The notes under the pieces were generated by a model. That model was not told the origin of the DNA and did no database searches. It was given only the letters and a program-made list of their open reading frames with translations. Positions 22,324 through 34,877 of a stretch of DNA of 64,000 bases are shown piece after piece. The position numbers and the translations under genes were made by a program. Source of the stretch: Bombardia bombarda (lineage: Eukaryota; Ascomycota; Sordariomycetes; Sordariales; Lasiosphaeriaceae); assembly GCA_030512295.1 (NCBI GenBank), contig JAULSR010000002.1, forward strand, positions 8,494,001-8,558,000, written 5' to 3'. The stretch's first letter is position 1. Every line of letters begins with the position of its first letter.

Positions 22324-25300
22324 TGGAAGGTCCATCATGTCATGGCTGCTACGAAGAGAGTCTGAGTGGGCTACTAAGACTAAAGGTAGCATTTGTGATG
22401 TCACCCTTTACGCTGCCCTTGTATATAGGGGGAGGCAGTGCCGTGAGGGTTGCAAACACTTCTTATTAGGCACTCTGGGGCACATATCACAAACTTTGTC
22501 CATGCTTGCGTTTGAGGTGAAGGAGCTACTCGCTTCTGTCCATCGCCGCTGTTGGGACGACGTGGAAATATACGTATCTCACTACAGCCAACCCGGTTGG
22601 CCTCGCCGAATAGGGACAGAGGGACTGAAATAGTGATCCAGGTGTCATGACCTCTTTCCATTCATAGTTGCACAAATTAGGGGGTGATACTCCGTAAAAT
22701 ATGGTATTATAAGTTACATGTGGTAGTGGTGGCTTACCCAGTACACTGTAGAGATATTGGCATGGTACTGGTATCACACCCTGCTGGTTGCGAGTGGTGT
22801 CTGTAGGCCCGGGTGCCCCATGAGTTTTGTATATTCGCTAAGGCAGTCTGATAAGAGCTGTTGTGAGCTGGTTGTGAACCCCTTTGGCCTGGTTTTCGAC
22901 CATCAGGTTCTGTTTGCCCGGAAGCCCGGAAGTCTAGATGACCAAGCCTCTGCAAACCACATCAAGAACCTGCATAGATTCAGCCACGAGGTGATGCGGA
23001 ATCGATGTGATTGCTCTCGTGTCTCATGAAAAGTCTGTTTTCGCCCCTCCCAATCATTCCTGCATTTTAAACAGCTCCTTGATGATTGGATTTGTCCAAC
23101 AGTCGTGGCCAGACCATCTGACCGATATTTAGCGAGCATACAAAAGGCGGTAAACAGGAGGAATCAACGAGGTATACTTGGGTCGGGGGATATCCAGTAC
23201 TAAGAAAGCTGTCGGGCAATTTCGGCACGCGAGTTAGAGGTCCGAGTGAGCGAATCACGTTGCTCTGTCGTGGTCGTAGAGTTCTCTAGCGAAATCATAA
23301 GGGCGAAGCATGATCGTTATAATTGTGACGGAGGTGGCGAAGAGGATATATCTTCAGCAGCATCTCGGCCTCCTCGAGGGGTCTCGAATCACTCAGGATT
23401 CTTCGCGATCTCTACTGTTATCTAGATATGAAGGGTTCCTTTCTTACATCTTCCCAAGCTGTTGGTATTGAGGCACAACTCTAAGACGTTGATGGTACGA
23501 CCGACGCGGTGATATCGGGCTCAGCATACCTCGGGTGCGATGGAACCCAGGTACAGGCGAACGGTATTGGCGTTTTTAGAGCTGGTTGCCAATTCGTAAA
23601 CAGGAGATATCACATCGGTCGAGAGTGGGTGAGACTGCATACGGTATTGGGTGGGCTTGGACTTGGCGCGTTCACGGCATCGACGATAGTATCTCGAAAG
23701 ATCGTCGGTGTCGTACTACCCAATGGTCAGGTTATGGGTGGCGGTGGGCTGCTGACAGAACAATGAGGACGAGCGAGTTGAAAATCTAAGGAGAAAAGGC
23801 GGTGTCCATCTCGTTCTCTCGTTCACGCTTCTTGCCCGATTCTATCTGCTCAATTCGCAACTGAGAGGAGATGGAGCGGACCACTTTTTGTTTCCTCGAA
23901 TGCTCAAACGAGCATCGGGAGTCGTTCCTGCCGAAGTTGCTTGTTGGCCAAGGATGGCCCGTCGAACCACCCACGCATGTGCCACCATGTGCCACAGGAG
24001 GACCTTGCAGCGACAAAAAGGCCCTAGCAGATAGCGGCTAGCAAATAGGGAAACAGCGTTTTAGCTAACACATCTTGCGATGATTTCATGCTAAGTTTGT
24101 TAGTAGTCGTGATCGGTTCATCCCGCATACCTGAATTGGTCTGTGCCGTTGACGTTAAGCACTGAGCATTCTCATTCGCCCATTCCCGACATTGCACGAT
24201 TCGGGTAAATCCAAAACATCGAGTGTATAACCGTACGTTGGATCTGGTAAAAGGAATCTAACCTGGAATGAAAATAAGACTGGCCCGACAGAATGGATGA
24301 ACGGGCGATAGGGGGACCCCGTCATCTGTCATAACCATAGTCTGATAGACGATGGATGATGCTTCACTCGGGATAAAAGTATCAGATGTCGGTGATAGTC
24401 GGTGATATACCTTGTCTTGCAGATTTTAGGGGAAAGGGGTGGGGGGCATAGGATGAGTCAGAGATATCGGGTTGATGTCCGCAGATCTCCCTCCACCACT
24501 TTTAACATCGAGGCACCCTCAAGACACGCCACAGCATGCGGTGAGGGGAGAGAGGCGGTTACAGGAACGAGCTGGGCCCTACCGGGAGCTTTCTGGGACA
24601 CATTTTTCGATTTCTAATCTTGAGCTAAAGATTCGTTCCCAAGTCCCAACCATCGTGCTAGCGCATGCCTTCTCCGCACAACTTAATTGCCCCAGACCGC
24701 TGGTCCTCCACTTCCTCACAGGGCTGCACCGCACAGCGCACACAGCCACCCCTGCTAGTGCCGGGCGGCAGGTCTGACTGGTCTGTAAGTCGTTCCGTTC
24801 AGGTGTCAGTCTGGCGCTCCTCCTCCACTGGCAGGCGCTGCCGCCGACCTTCCATCTCGGGAAGGCACGAGCTTGACGAGCACTGGGCAGCCGTTAAAAC
24901 CGACAGCTCGGGGTGGAGGGGACCAACCTTCCCATGGAATTTTGAAAACGCCTTTTCTGCCTTCCCGTCTCTTAGCTGTTCCCATTTTCCACAACCTGGT
25001 CGTTTCATGCCCAATCGCCCCAACCCCCAGGACGCCAGGCTCACCAAGACCAGGGGGACGTCGTTGTCTTCTAGTGCACTTCGTAGGGGCCGTCGGTAAC
25101 TTGCAAGCACCCGCATGCAGGCACGCCGGCGGCGGTGCCTCCCTACTCACCGCCGATGTCAAGGACGAGAGAGACCCATGATCTAGTTCTACTGGTCGGT
25201 AGTTACCCAGACTAGGTCCCCCGTTCGTTTCCTGATTCAAGCCTGCCGTCGGTCCCGGGCGAACAGTGTCGCTCGCTGGGTATTCGGTTGCATCCACTGC

Positions 25301-26175
25301 CACCGTACCGGCGTGAGTTGGTTGTTACCGTCAGTCCCGTCCTGCAGGTAGCTGTGAGTGAGTGAGGGAGGCTTGCAGCCGTGAGATCTTGTTGTCCTTA
25401 CGGGGAGAGCCCTGTTCATTCATTTGCCAGACTGGCTGCATGCAATCAGACAGGCCTTCTTCACATGGGCTCAAGCCGGTTTCGCGCTTGTGCTCCCACC
25501 CCGAGTCCTAGGTCGACTTGACCGGCCCTTCGCGCTTCAGCTTCATGAATCCTTTCAACTAGACAGACGCCGTCAACCAGGGGCAGTGCCGTCATATCCC
25601 ACCTACTAGTGTAGTCTATGTGACACATACCAAGTATCTTCCTGCGCGCATTTGATCACTTTGGCAAGTCCTTGCAGAGACCGTAGCATCAGGTATGTCC
25701 ATCCACCAGTATTCCCATATCACAGTCCCTTGGGAGAGAGAAGAAGACAGGGGAGAGACTAGACGCTCGTAGCGCAACCTTTGACACGGGTGCCAGGCGC
25801 TGCAGACTTGCGGCTGCGACCACCGGGCCAGGCCCTATCGATACACGCGCAGCAATCTCCAGGATCGGGGCCACTCCCGTTGGGTCTTTAAAAAAGAACA
25901 GCCCTATCCATACCTGGCTGCTTCGTCGCTTTTCTTTGGGTGCGGTGGCGTCCACTTGTCATATCTGTTTGGCGCTCTGGTGTCACTCAGTGTCACTTAT
26001 ATGGTAGACGCAGCCTCCCATGCACATTCATTGCACCCACCAATGTCAGATGCCACTCATTGTTTTTATTAGTTCGGACACAAGCAACACCGCCCGTGCT
26101 ACTCTCGAACCCGCCCAAAACCACTGATAATCACCTCGGAAAAGCTCAGGCCAGAGGGGAACGCCAAGGGGGATC
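22324..26175. other. Spacer, TPT1 to first Zn2Cys6 regulator
   Basis: About 3.85 kb without a supportable gene. Open frames are short (60-165 codons), overlap each other on both strands and show no family. Composition is mixed, with the GC-richer part from 24650 to 26150. I saw no tRNA, no transposase-like frame and no long direct or inverted repeat. Confidence 0.5.
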
Positions 26176-28682
26176 ATGCAAGACACCGGACAAAAGATGG
26201 GTGTTCACTCGGACTCGCTCTCCTCGTCGGCAGGCCGGCCCGTCCAATCGGGAAGGAAGGGCTCCAAGAAAGTCAGGACTGGGTGTATAACATGCAAGTA
26301 AGTGCGAGTTTCCGAACGGCCGCCAACTTGTGTCCCATCCCGTATTCCCACTCCTACACATAAGTCCGCGTTTACGCCTACACCTGTCTACCGCTCTGTC
26401 GGGTCGCCGTCTCTCATCTTTTACTGGCTGCATCAACTACCTGCTAGTTCCAGCAAGCCTAAAGCCCACGCGTTTGGTCCTATCCCATGCACCAAGCCAG
26501 TCACCCTGTCTCGCCATGCTAATCCCCGACTCTGTACAGAATTCGCAAGGTCAAATGTGATGAGGCCAAACCCTTCTGTGTCCGCTGCACCAAGACGGGT
26601 CGCAGTTGCGATGGCTATCAGGACGTCTCGAGAGCCAAGCACTCTGATAGGGCTCGCTCAGGCTCAGCCAGCTTGCTCACAGTCTATGAGCCTCATGCAC
26701 CACTGACCATATTTGAGTGGGCGTCGGCAGAGGAGAAGCGCTCGTTTCACTTCTTTCAGCATGTTACGGCGCCCTGTCTATCTGGCGACTTCGACGGCGA
26801 CTTTTGGCGCGGAATCGTGCTCCGTATCTGCCAGTCCGAGCCGGCGGTAAAACACGCCGTCCTCGCTGTCAGTAGTCTGCACGAGGGCATGGTTCAGGGC
26901 TCCCTCGCGCCCTACGCCGACCCACGTTACAGACAGTCCTTTGCCCTTGGGCAGTATAACAAGGCCATCACCTGTCTTTTGGACCAAATGCGCGAGGTTG
27001 ACGCGAAACCTCTTGTCCCATTGCTGACTTGTGTGCTATTCGTCTGCATAGAGTTTATGCAAAGCAAGGACAGGGAGTCACTCATTCACCTCCAGCAGGG
27101 TCGCGAGATCCTCAGCCGGCTGGGGCGCAGGTCGACTCAGAACCCCGAGATTAACATTATCAAGCAGCACTTGGTTCCTGTCTATACCCGGCTCAGCTTA
27201 ACATCGTTACTATTCGGTGCGGATCCCGTCGCGATACCCGCCTCATTAAAGATGTCAGTTGAGGTTCCGGTGGTATTTGAGACAATCGACGACGTGCGGT
27301 TTACCCTCTACGACTTTATGGATGAATGCCTTCGGTTCTCCAAAAAGACAAAAGAAACAAAGCTCTGCACAGTCCCGGCCCACGAAATGCGCTTATACGA
27401 AGAGGAGCAAGACTACTTGTTGAGAAAACTAGCCAGATTTAACGTCGCCTTTTCACTTTTCCAGTCCACAAGAGCCAAAAACATTCCTCCAGGCTCTATC
27501 GCCCTGATACAAATACATATTCATACTACGTTTATTTGGATATCGACAGCTCTCAATAACCGCGAGACGGCATTTGACGATCACGTCGGCTCCTTCTCTG
27601 CCATAATACCCCTAGCCTCCTCCTTCATAGATAGCGTTACAGGCCCCGCAAACCGCGAAAGCTCGACAAGCAAACCACCAACCTCAACGCCGTCAACACC
27701 AGATACGCGCCGTTTATCAGTTTTGTTCACTTTTGAGATGCACGTCATAATACCACTATACTTTGTCGCGACTAAATGTCGGCACCCGTTGATCCGACGG
27801 GCTGCTTTGGATCTTTTGCGGCGCAATCCGGGGCGTCGGGAGAACCTTTGGCAGGCAAGCCACATGGCAGCCATCGCCGAGGACATTATGATGCTCGAGG
27901 AGAAGCATCTAGAGCATGAATATCCTGAAGTCCGGTCGCTATCGGATTCCCCACCTCATTACGCTGCGCCCTTGTCATATCCCCTCGCGACGGGGAATAA
28001 TGACACGTGGGCTGTGGACCTCCGGAATGCGCTGCATAGCCCTCGACCCGACACGGACGAGCCATCCGAGTTTCTGGGCTATGAAACAACAGATGGTCCA
28101 GCTGCTTCGTCTGGAAGTATGGATATGGGTATGGATTCTGGCCTCTTCGGTATTTCCCAGGTCCCCATCGACCCATCCCTCCTTATGGACCCAGCCGGCG
28201 TGGACTTGTCAGGGCATTCTTTCTGCGACAGTCGTTCAAACGCGTCATCATTTGACGACATTGCCGGACCTACCATATATGTTGGTGGTAGTACTACCCA
28301 AGGGATGGCAAGCGTACCGAGCGTGGCAGCGACATCAACATCTTCGGCCAACGCAAATTGGCCCGCGTACTCGTACAGCACGCCACCAGAAATGACACTC
28401 AGGCCGCCGACCCATGTACACGAGAACTCGCTTGTACTAGGGCTCCCGTCGCACTCGCGGCGGATGTCAGGGTTCTCGATGGCGTCTGGAGGCTCTTATG
28501 GCTCGCTGGGCATGTTCGGACGCAGCGCCGATGCCCCATTTGACGTCCCTGAATATCTTCGTGTGCGCGAGGCACTTATTTTCGCTGAGAGGGGTGAGGG
28601 GAGCCGGGTGATGAAGTTTCGGAAATTGAGCGGCATGGATGCTCCTTGGGATGTCCAGGAGAACTACGTGGCGGTAAGCTAA
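26176..28682 (+). CDS. Zn(II)2Cys6 transcription factor, Fungal_trans_2 type
   Basis: Exons 26176-26297 and 26540-28682 are joined in phase 2 by a 242-nt intron (donor GTAAGT, acceptor CAG) and give about 754 residues. The intron falls inside the zinc cluster, between the second and third cysteines. The reconstructed cluster C-x2-C-x6-C-x6-C-x2-C-x6-C uses Cys37, 40, 47, 54, 57 and 64. The start is uncertain: ATG at 26176 is the first after an in-frame TGA, but ATG at 26197 has a stronger context (A at -3, G at +4) and gives 747 residues. The region after residue 90 (F-F-Q-H-V-T-A-P, then helices with A-V-L-A-V-S-S-L-H-E) resembles the Fungal_trans_2 (PF11951) regulators. The C-terminal part is Ser/Pro/Gly-rich. 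Targets unknown; no metabolic genes lie nearby. Confidence 0.88.
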
Positions 28683-31432
28683 GCCAGAGAGATAAGAAGC
28701 GTCACCGGAAAGTCCTATGGGGGCATCCGAGAGGTGTGTTAATGGACAGACATTTCGGTCTGATGGACCGGAACCGTTTTTTAATATTTTAAGATGTATG
28801 TTTCAGCAACTGACTTTGCAAGAGCCGGGCGTTGTCTGCTGGTTCGGATGGCTTAGGAAGGCGCCTGGAAATAGATGGGGTTTGGGGTTCATGTGTAAGC
28901 GACAAACAGGAGCGTGAAATGTTCATGCGTTTTGTTTTTCCCGGATGGGTTTGTTCTCAAGAGAAGGCGGACATGGAAGGACTGGAGCACACACGTGAGA
29001 ATATTCAGTCTGGTAGTACTCGAAGATGAGTATGTAATTACTTACCTTAGGCATGTAGGTGTCTAGGTATGTGTGTATAGACAGTCTACAGTATGGATAG
29101 CCAAGGTGAATAACAAGTGTCAGCTCGAGGCTGGTCAAGCCTCTCAACAAGAGGTATGTACTTATCGTTCTTTTTCAACTTTTTAGCATGTGGCTGCTTT
29201 CAGTTTGAATAAATCTCGGAATTGCCTCTCGTTTTCACCATCCCAGCTCTTATCCAATACGATATGTAGCCGTCGTCGACGATGCTGAATCCGACCCGGG
29301 CGTCCTGCCCTCAGTTCACATGACGACATTGGTTGGAGGTGGGAGCTCTAAGTTCTGACGAAAACGGACTAGCGCCATGGGTCTCCACTGTCGCTGTCGG
29401 ATCTCCTGCCAGGTCTGCCTCCATTCCTCCAAGGCTCCGACCCCAACTGTGCCCGCCCTTGGAAGGCCTCCTCCTCTTTCATGCAACCAAAAGGGTCTTT
29501 GGTGTGATGGAAGTTGCCGCCATTGGAGGCATTGGAGGCGCCGGGGTGTTCGGCAGGCTGCTGGCGACAACTCGAACCAACCCACCACTCACGTTCTTGC
29601 GGAACGCTGAATAGCCCCGCTGTGGCCTATAACAATTAACGGAGAGCAGTGCAATGCACGATGCGTTGAGAAAGTTGTTAAGTTGCTGTGTAACGTGCAA
29701 TACGAGCCGGTGATTGTGGGCTAACTCAAAAAGGACCTGGGGTTGCAGGTGTCGAGTGGGCTGTGAGCAAGGGGTATATTGGTCGGTGAGCTTGTGAGCC
29801 ATTGCTGTCTGTCCACTGAGCCAGCTCGCCGACTGCCGACTTGCAACTGTCCACCATCCGCCCAGGCGAAACAGGCTGACAGGCACCAACCACCCGGACC
29901 CCCCTTCTCGCCACCTCGTCGGCTGCAGGGAGCAGGCCCCAAAAAAAATGGACCGACACTCAGCAACAAATATTTCACACTTTTTGATTTCTCAGGCTCC
30001 CCTCCTCATTTTCCCAGCTCCGTTTTTTTTGAACTTTTCCTAACCAGTTCTAAAGACTCCCTCTCATGCTATCCCTTGACCTTTTTTTTTTTTGCTAGAA
30101 GTAAAAAAAAAAAGCCCAGTCATCGAGTCGGTCTTTTGTGCCTCTTCCCACCACACAAGGAGAAAAGCGCTGCACTGCACTGCACTGCACTGCACCCGCA
30201 CAACAAACACTGGAACAAGAACACAGCACAACGCTATCATTTCACCATGAGATATATTTATCATGCACGGCATACCCGTGCAAAATGCTGACGGCGGCGG
30301 TTGACGGTTGACACGGTTGAGGGCCAAATGTATGAGCGACGACTTCCCCGCTTCCGGCCCTTCGCAGCAGCAGCATGGACATTTACGTTAGGTCCCTTCT
30401 CTTTTTTCGTCCATCGTCCCAGACGATGGATGCGCGCCTCACGTGTGTCTGTCCCGACCGCCCTACCGCCTACACAGTACACAATGGAAGCCGAGCCCCA
30501 CCGCCCACTTCCTCCTCTTTCCCCCCAGGCCTCAGCGCCCGCCCACAGGTCAAGTTCGCCCAATTCCCCCCCCGTACTGAGTCTAGCGCCTCCAAGTACG
30601 TACCGAGCGAGGCCAAGCCAACTCGGATAGGTTGAGCGCCTGCTGCCTTTGCCTGACTTTCCTAGGGTGGCCTGTGCTTGCTGCATCTCCTCCCCTCAGA
30701 CTTTTGGCAGTGTCAGAGAGAGAGCAACTAAGCGGTCGCCTCTCGTCCTTCTGTGTGGGCCCCGGGCTCTTCTGCTTTTCCCCCCTTCAAATCTTCTCTC
30801 TTTATTCCAGGTCCAATCCACCCCAATTTCGCGCGCCCATTCTCTTCGCCTTGGGTGACCTTGCCGGCATTCTATTCCGACTCCTCGCTTTCGCGCTCGA
30901 CGATTTGATCCGGTCGATTCCCCAAGCTCCTTTGTCTTCGAGGCGCATCGTCGTCTTGGCCCCATCCCCATTGTGTCCCGTCTCGAGTCTGTCGTGACGA
31001 TCGCAAAGCCTCCTCGCGAGGACAAGACAACATTTTCTCGCCTCTCACCCACACACCACAACCCTTCCTCCTCGACAAAACATGCAGAATTACGCTGGCG
31101 ACACCTACTGAGCCAATCTGTTCGACTTCAAACGACACGTCGACGTCGCCTTCGCGACGTGTCCTTCCTGCTGACCCGATCATCCTTCTCCGACAGAACG
31201 AACGCACCCTTCCTTCTCCTCAACAACTACTACAGCGACTCCCTTCCCTCCTGCGCGCTCGAGCGGCTCCCACGTATGACAGCCAGGGCGTTGTCGCTGC
31301 TCCCCACGACGTACCTGACTCAGAATCAATCGCGTCGGACAGCGCGCCAGCATGCCCTTCAAACCGGAGAGATAAAACAACTCGCACCATTCTTCCGACT
31401 TCATTTCGCCATCGCGAGGGCTCTTTTAGATT
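28683..31432. other. Spacer, Zn2Cys6 gene to SET3
   Basis: About 2.75 kb. The right half (29900-31430) is pyrimidine-rich and likely holds the SET3 promoter and a long leader. It contains five tandem TGCAC units at 30171-30195. An upstream ATG at 31276 opens a 97-codon frame that runs past the SET3 start to 31569 in a different frame. If transcribed, it could repress SET3 translation, though its context (C at -3) is weak. No other gene is supported. Confidence 0.5.
30171..30195. repeat. (TGCAC)5 microsatellite
   Basis: Five perfect copies of TGCAC in the probable SET3 upstream region. No function is visible. Confidence 0.85.
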
Positions 31433-34357
31433 ATGACAGACAAGCTGCCGCCGCTGTCGACGCCGATCGTGCCTCCCAGTCAGCCTCCATTTTCCCTGCC
31501 CGCCACCGTCGCCGTCCAAGATGTCAGTCGAAGGCAGGAGACTGGAGAGGAGGAGCCATACACTATTAAGTGTATCTGCAACTTCACTGACGATGATGGG
31601 AACACGATCTATTGCGAAAAATGCGACACATGGCAACATATTGAGTGCTACTATCCCAACAATATGGAGGACGCCCTTCGCGAGGACTTTTCCCATTCTT
31701 GTGTCGATTGCCAGCCGAGGTCACTGGATCGGCAGCAAGCCATCCAGCGACAAACAGCCAGGACAACTGTACCGGTCGTTGAAGAGGAGGTCACGGACAA
31801 GAAGACCAAGCGCCCGCCCTCCAAGAGTCACAAGAAGAAGCCGAAGCCGACTGATTTGCAATTGAACGGCCATGCTCCTGGTCCAGAAAAGCACGGCAGT
31901 CCGCATGACCACCCGCACCCTCCCAAAAAGCCCAAGAACACCCACAAGTCAAGCCAATCGATAAGCTCACAAGCCCCGAAACGAAGTCCATCATACGGGA
32001 ACAACAAAATCAGCCACGCCCATCCTCCAAGTCCCGTCACGACTCCCCCAGATCTTCCGGATGATCTAGAAATCCATAATTACTCGCGTGGTTTCCTTAC
32101 CCTTTACAATGACCAGGATGTTCAGATTGTTGAGACAAACAGTTTTGCTGGTTTGCAGGTCTCGAATACCATGTCTGAGTGGCTGCGCGACCCAGAAAAA
32201 CTGAAGAAGGAGACGGGGCAGACCTTCCAAGACGTCTTTCAGCCGCTCCCTCCCAATATGGACTCTTTGAAACAGACATTGGAAGTCGAGAACACAACAA
32301 GGGCACTGTCGTCAAGCACTCTTCTTCGGTGGCAGTGCCTCAAGGCGCCGTCGGCTATCGGTAAAGATGTTCCTCTGATGGAAATGAATGGCCAGATTGG
32401 CTTTCAGGCCAGCTACTGTGCAGATCCAGCAAATCGCTGGGGAGAATTCACGTCGCCTCTTCCCTTCGTTCTCTTCCATCCATTACTTCCTTTGTACATC
32501 GACACCAGAAGAGAAGGCTCTGAGGCCCGATTCGTCCGCCGGAGCTGTCGGCCGAATGCCCTGCTCGAGACTTACATCTCGGGTGGTCGCGAATACCACT
32601 TCTGGCTTGTTAGCGACAGGGAAATCGCTGCGAAAGAACAAATCACTATTCCGTGGGATTTCCGATTTTCCAACAGTGGCAGGGCGCGGATGCTCCGTAT
32701 CCTCGGACTGAACGACGAGGAGATGAGCACAGAAATAGACCCAAGCGTTGATGAACAGGAGTACCAGTACTTATCTAGCTGGATTCATACCGTTCTCTCT
32801 GAACACGGTGGCTGCGCCTGCAATCTTGGGGCCGATTGTGCATTTGCACGATTTCACAGGAATTACTTCGGCAAAACGCAGGTTCGGTCGAACGCGCCCA
32901 AGAAGAAGAAGCGCAGTACTAAGCCGCCACACACGCTATCACCTACCAGCACTGGACATGCGACAAACAGCCGGGCTGCTAGTGAAGGCCACCCTGAAGA
33001 TGTTCCAGAGCAGGATGCCAGGTCTGTGTCTGGCGCCTCCTCTCGAAGCAAACCGCCGAGTCGCGACCTGACTCCAACTGCACGGCAGGGTTCATTTGAT
33101 ACTCTTGGGATATTAACTGAACCAACGGACAGGGACAAGCGGAAGGTGACAATGATTGAGGATTCGTTCCGTCGTATGGAGCAGCAGCAGCAACAACAAC
33201 AGCAACAACAACAGCAACAGCAGCAACAACAACAACCGAACCCAGCGCCCGCTCGGAAGAGAAAGCGCGTCTCCGATGGGACTGGGTCCTCCAAGAACAA
33301 AGCCACTAAAAGCAACTCCACAACGCAAACGCCGACACTTCCGAACGGGTTTTCTGAGCGCCATTACGTCGATGCCGGAACTTCCAGAAGTAAATCCGGG
33401 TCACCCAGCTCACCTACCAGTACAACATCTGTGCATAATACTCACGTTCTCCACAACCCTGGGTCAAGGACTGGATCTATTGCTATGGCATCCCGCCCAT
33501 CATCTACCGCGCCACCCCCAACCTATTGCGATGTTGCGGTACAAACAGACCCCGAGGAGGTAGCTTGGTATACGGAACCAAGTCCGGCATCGATAACGCC
33601 TAGAAAGAGAATTGTTTCTCTGTCAAAGCGGCTTTTAGAGAGTCGCTTCCGGATCCGTGAGCTGCATCTTGAACAAGAGCAACGCCAGCAGCTCCCCTCA
33701 GATCAAAACTCCGTTCCAAGTGCGATGGACATCGACAGCCCGATTGACGAGAAAATGCCACCGCCCCCGTCTCCAGCTTTCGCACCGGAACCAGAAGAGG
33801 AACCGTCGCCAACAGCCCCGGTCGCAAGTCGCTCCTCTGATATCCCCATGCCCGATGCGCCTCCAGTGGTATCACCCAGCCCAAAGCCCGTCGAAGGTTC
33901 ATCAGTTACGGGTGTTGTCTCTAAGAATAAATCGCCTGAGTTACGAGTTCAGATGCCGCCTGTCCCAGCATTTGGAAGCCCGGTCTCAGGTCCTTCCACG
34001 GCCTCGACACCAGTATCTGCTGGGGGCTCGGTGATCAATTCTCCATTCTCCGCTGGCGGCTTGCCGAGTCCATTTGGTCCGCCATCTGTCAACGGTGTAG
34101 CAGCCAACCCGAGCCCTGTGAAGAAAAAGCTCAGTCTAAGCGACTACACCAAGAGCAGGATGAACAAGGCAGCAGCAAGTCGGCCATCGATTGGCACTAC
34201 TATGTTGAAGCCCTCCTCCAACTCGGAGGAACCCAAGTCGGCTACAAGTGCCGAAAATGCTGGACTGGTCGATTCACCGACGGCGGAGAAGGCTATTGAA
34301 TTAGCAAATCCGAGCACGGTACCCTCCACGATAGCGTCGGCAAACGGATCGGTGTAA
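31433..34357 (+). CDS. SET3: PHD- and SET-domain protein Set3 (Set3 histone deacetylase complex)
   Basis: A single exon of 974 residues starting at ATG 31433. A PHD finger lies at about residues 44-95 with ligands Cys47, Cys49, Cys61, Cys64, His69, Cys72, Cys90 and Cys93. A SET domain lies at about 290-425. Its core motif reads R-F-V-R-R-S-C-R-P-N-A (near 366), where active methyltransferases have N-H-S-C-x-P-N. This R-R-S-C variant is the one of the Set3/Set4/MLL5 family, which is regarded as a reader or scaffold rather than a methyltransferase. PHD-then-SET order and length fit fungal Set3, the core of a complex with HDACs that acts downstream of H3K4 methylation. The remainder is disordered, with a polyglutamine tract near residue 584 and basic clusters such as K-K-K-K-R and R-K-R-K-R. 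Confidence in the family is high; complex membership is by homology. Confidence 0.92.
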   Translation: MTDKLPPLSTPIVPPSQPPFSLPATVAVQDVSRRQETGEEEPYTIKCICNFTDDDGNTIYCEKCDTWQHIECYYPNNMEDALREDFSHSCVDCQPRSLDRQQAIQRQTARTTVPVVEEEVTDKKTKRPPSKSHKKKPKPTDLQLNGHAPGPEKHGSPHDHPHPPKKPKNTHKSSQSISSQAPKRSPSYGNNKISHAHPPSPVTTPPDLPDDLEIHNYSRGFLTLYNDQDVQIVETNSFAGLQVSNTMSEWLRDPEKLKKETGQTFQDVFQPLPPNMDSLKQTLEVENTTRALSSSTLLRWQCLKAPSAIGKDVPLMEMNGQIGFQASYCADPANRWGEFTSPLPFVLFHPLLPLYIDTRREGSEARFVRRSCRPNALLETYISGGREYHFWLVSDREIAAKEQITIPWDFRFSNSGRARMLRILGLNDEEMSTEIDPSVDEQEYQYLSSWIHTVLSEHGGCACNLGADCAFARFHRNYFGKTQVRSNAPKKKKRSTKPPHTLSPTSTGHATNSRAASEGHPEDVPEQDARSVSGASSRSKPPSRDLTPTARQGSFDTLGILTEPTDRDKRKVTMIEDSFRRMEQQQQQQQQQQQQQQQQQQPNPAPARKRKRVSDGTGSSKNKATKSNSTTQTPTLPNGFSERHYVDAGTSRSKSGSPSSPTSTTSVHNTHVLHNPGSRTGSIAMASRPSSTAPPPTYCDVAVQTDPEEVAWYTEPSPASITPRKRIVSLSKRLLESRFRIRELHLEQEQRQQLPSDQNSVPSAMDIDSPIDEKMPPPPSPAFAPEPEEEPSPTAPVASRSSDIPMPDAPPVVSPSPKPVEGSSVTGVVSKNKSPELRVQMPPVPAFGSPVSGPSTASTPVSAGGSVINSPFSAGGLPSPFGPPSVNGVAANPSPVKKKLSLSDYTKSRMNKAAASRPSIGTTMLKPSSNSEEPKSATSAENAGLVDSPTAEKAIELANPSTVPSTIASANGSV
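33182..33235 (+). repeat. Polyglutamine tract (about 18 codons) in SET3
   Basis: Mixed CAG and CAA codons encode about 18 consecutive glutamines after R-M-E and before P-N-P-A. The codon mixture suggests an old, stabilised tract selected at protein level rather than a fresh CAG expansion. Confidence 0.85.
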
Positions 34358-34618
34358 CGATATATAATGCGAAGGTCTCGTGTATTGGTCTGAAGTTTTG
34401 CGCAATGTCATGATCTCATTCGACATGGCTCGTTGCTCCCCTATTGGAAGCTTGGCGTTTGGCTTGCAGCCGGTCTTGAATTTTTTGGGATCTGGTTTAT
34501 TGGCTTATAAAGCTTTTATTTTTACAAAACGGTGGTTAGTAGCATCATCTAATGCGGCGTTTGGGGTATACTCTCTGGCAGAGAAACTGGGGCGGGCTGT
34601 TGGCAGCAACGGGATACG

Positions 34619-34646
34619 GTTGGTTGGTTGGTTGGTTGGTTGGTTG
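34619..34646. repeat. (GGTT)7 microsatellite
   Basis: Seven perfect GGTT units about 260 nt after the SET3 stop. Possibly inside its 3' UTR. Confidence 0.85.
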
Positions 34647-34861
34647 GGAAAGACGATTGATCTTTTATGATAGGAGGAGGGAGTATATGTGAGCGTGTGG
34701 GAAAATGGGAATCCGTGGGTCTTCTGTGTTTAAAGAAGCCATGGTGGTGTTTTTCTTTTTTTATTTGCGTCTATTTTATATCCCTCCTCTCGGTTCATGC
34801 CATGCCATGTGCGGGTTTTTTTCTTCGTCGTCAAAAGAGCGGACGGCTGGGACTTGTTTCA

Positions 34862-34877
34862 CGCGCGCGCGCGCGCG
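34862..34877. repeat. (CG)8 dinucleotide run
   Basis: Eight alternating CG dinucleotides downstream of SET3. Such runs can adopt Z-DNA in principle; nothing else marks it as functional. Confidence 0.8.
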
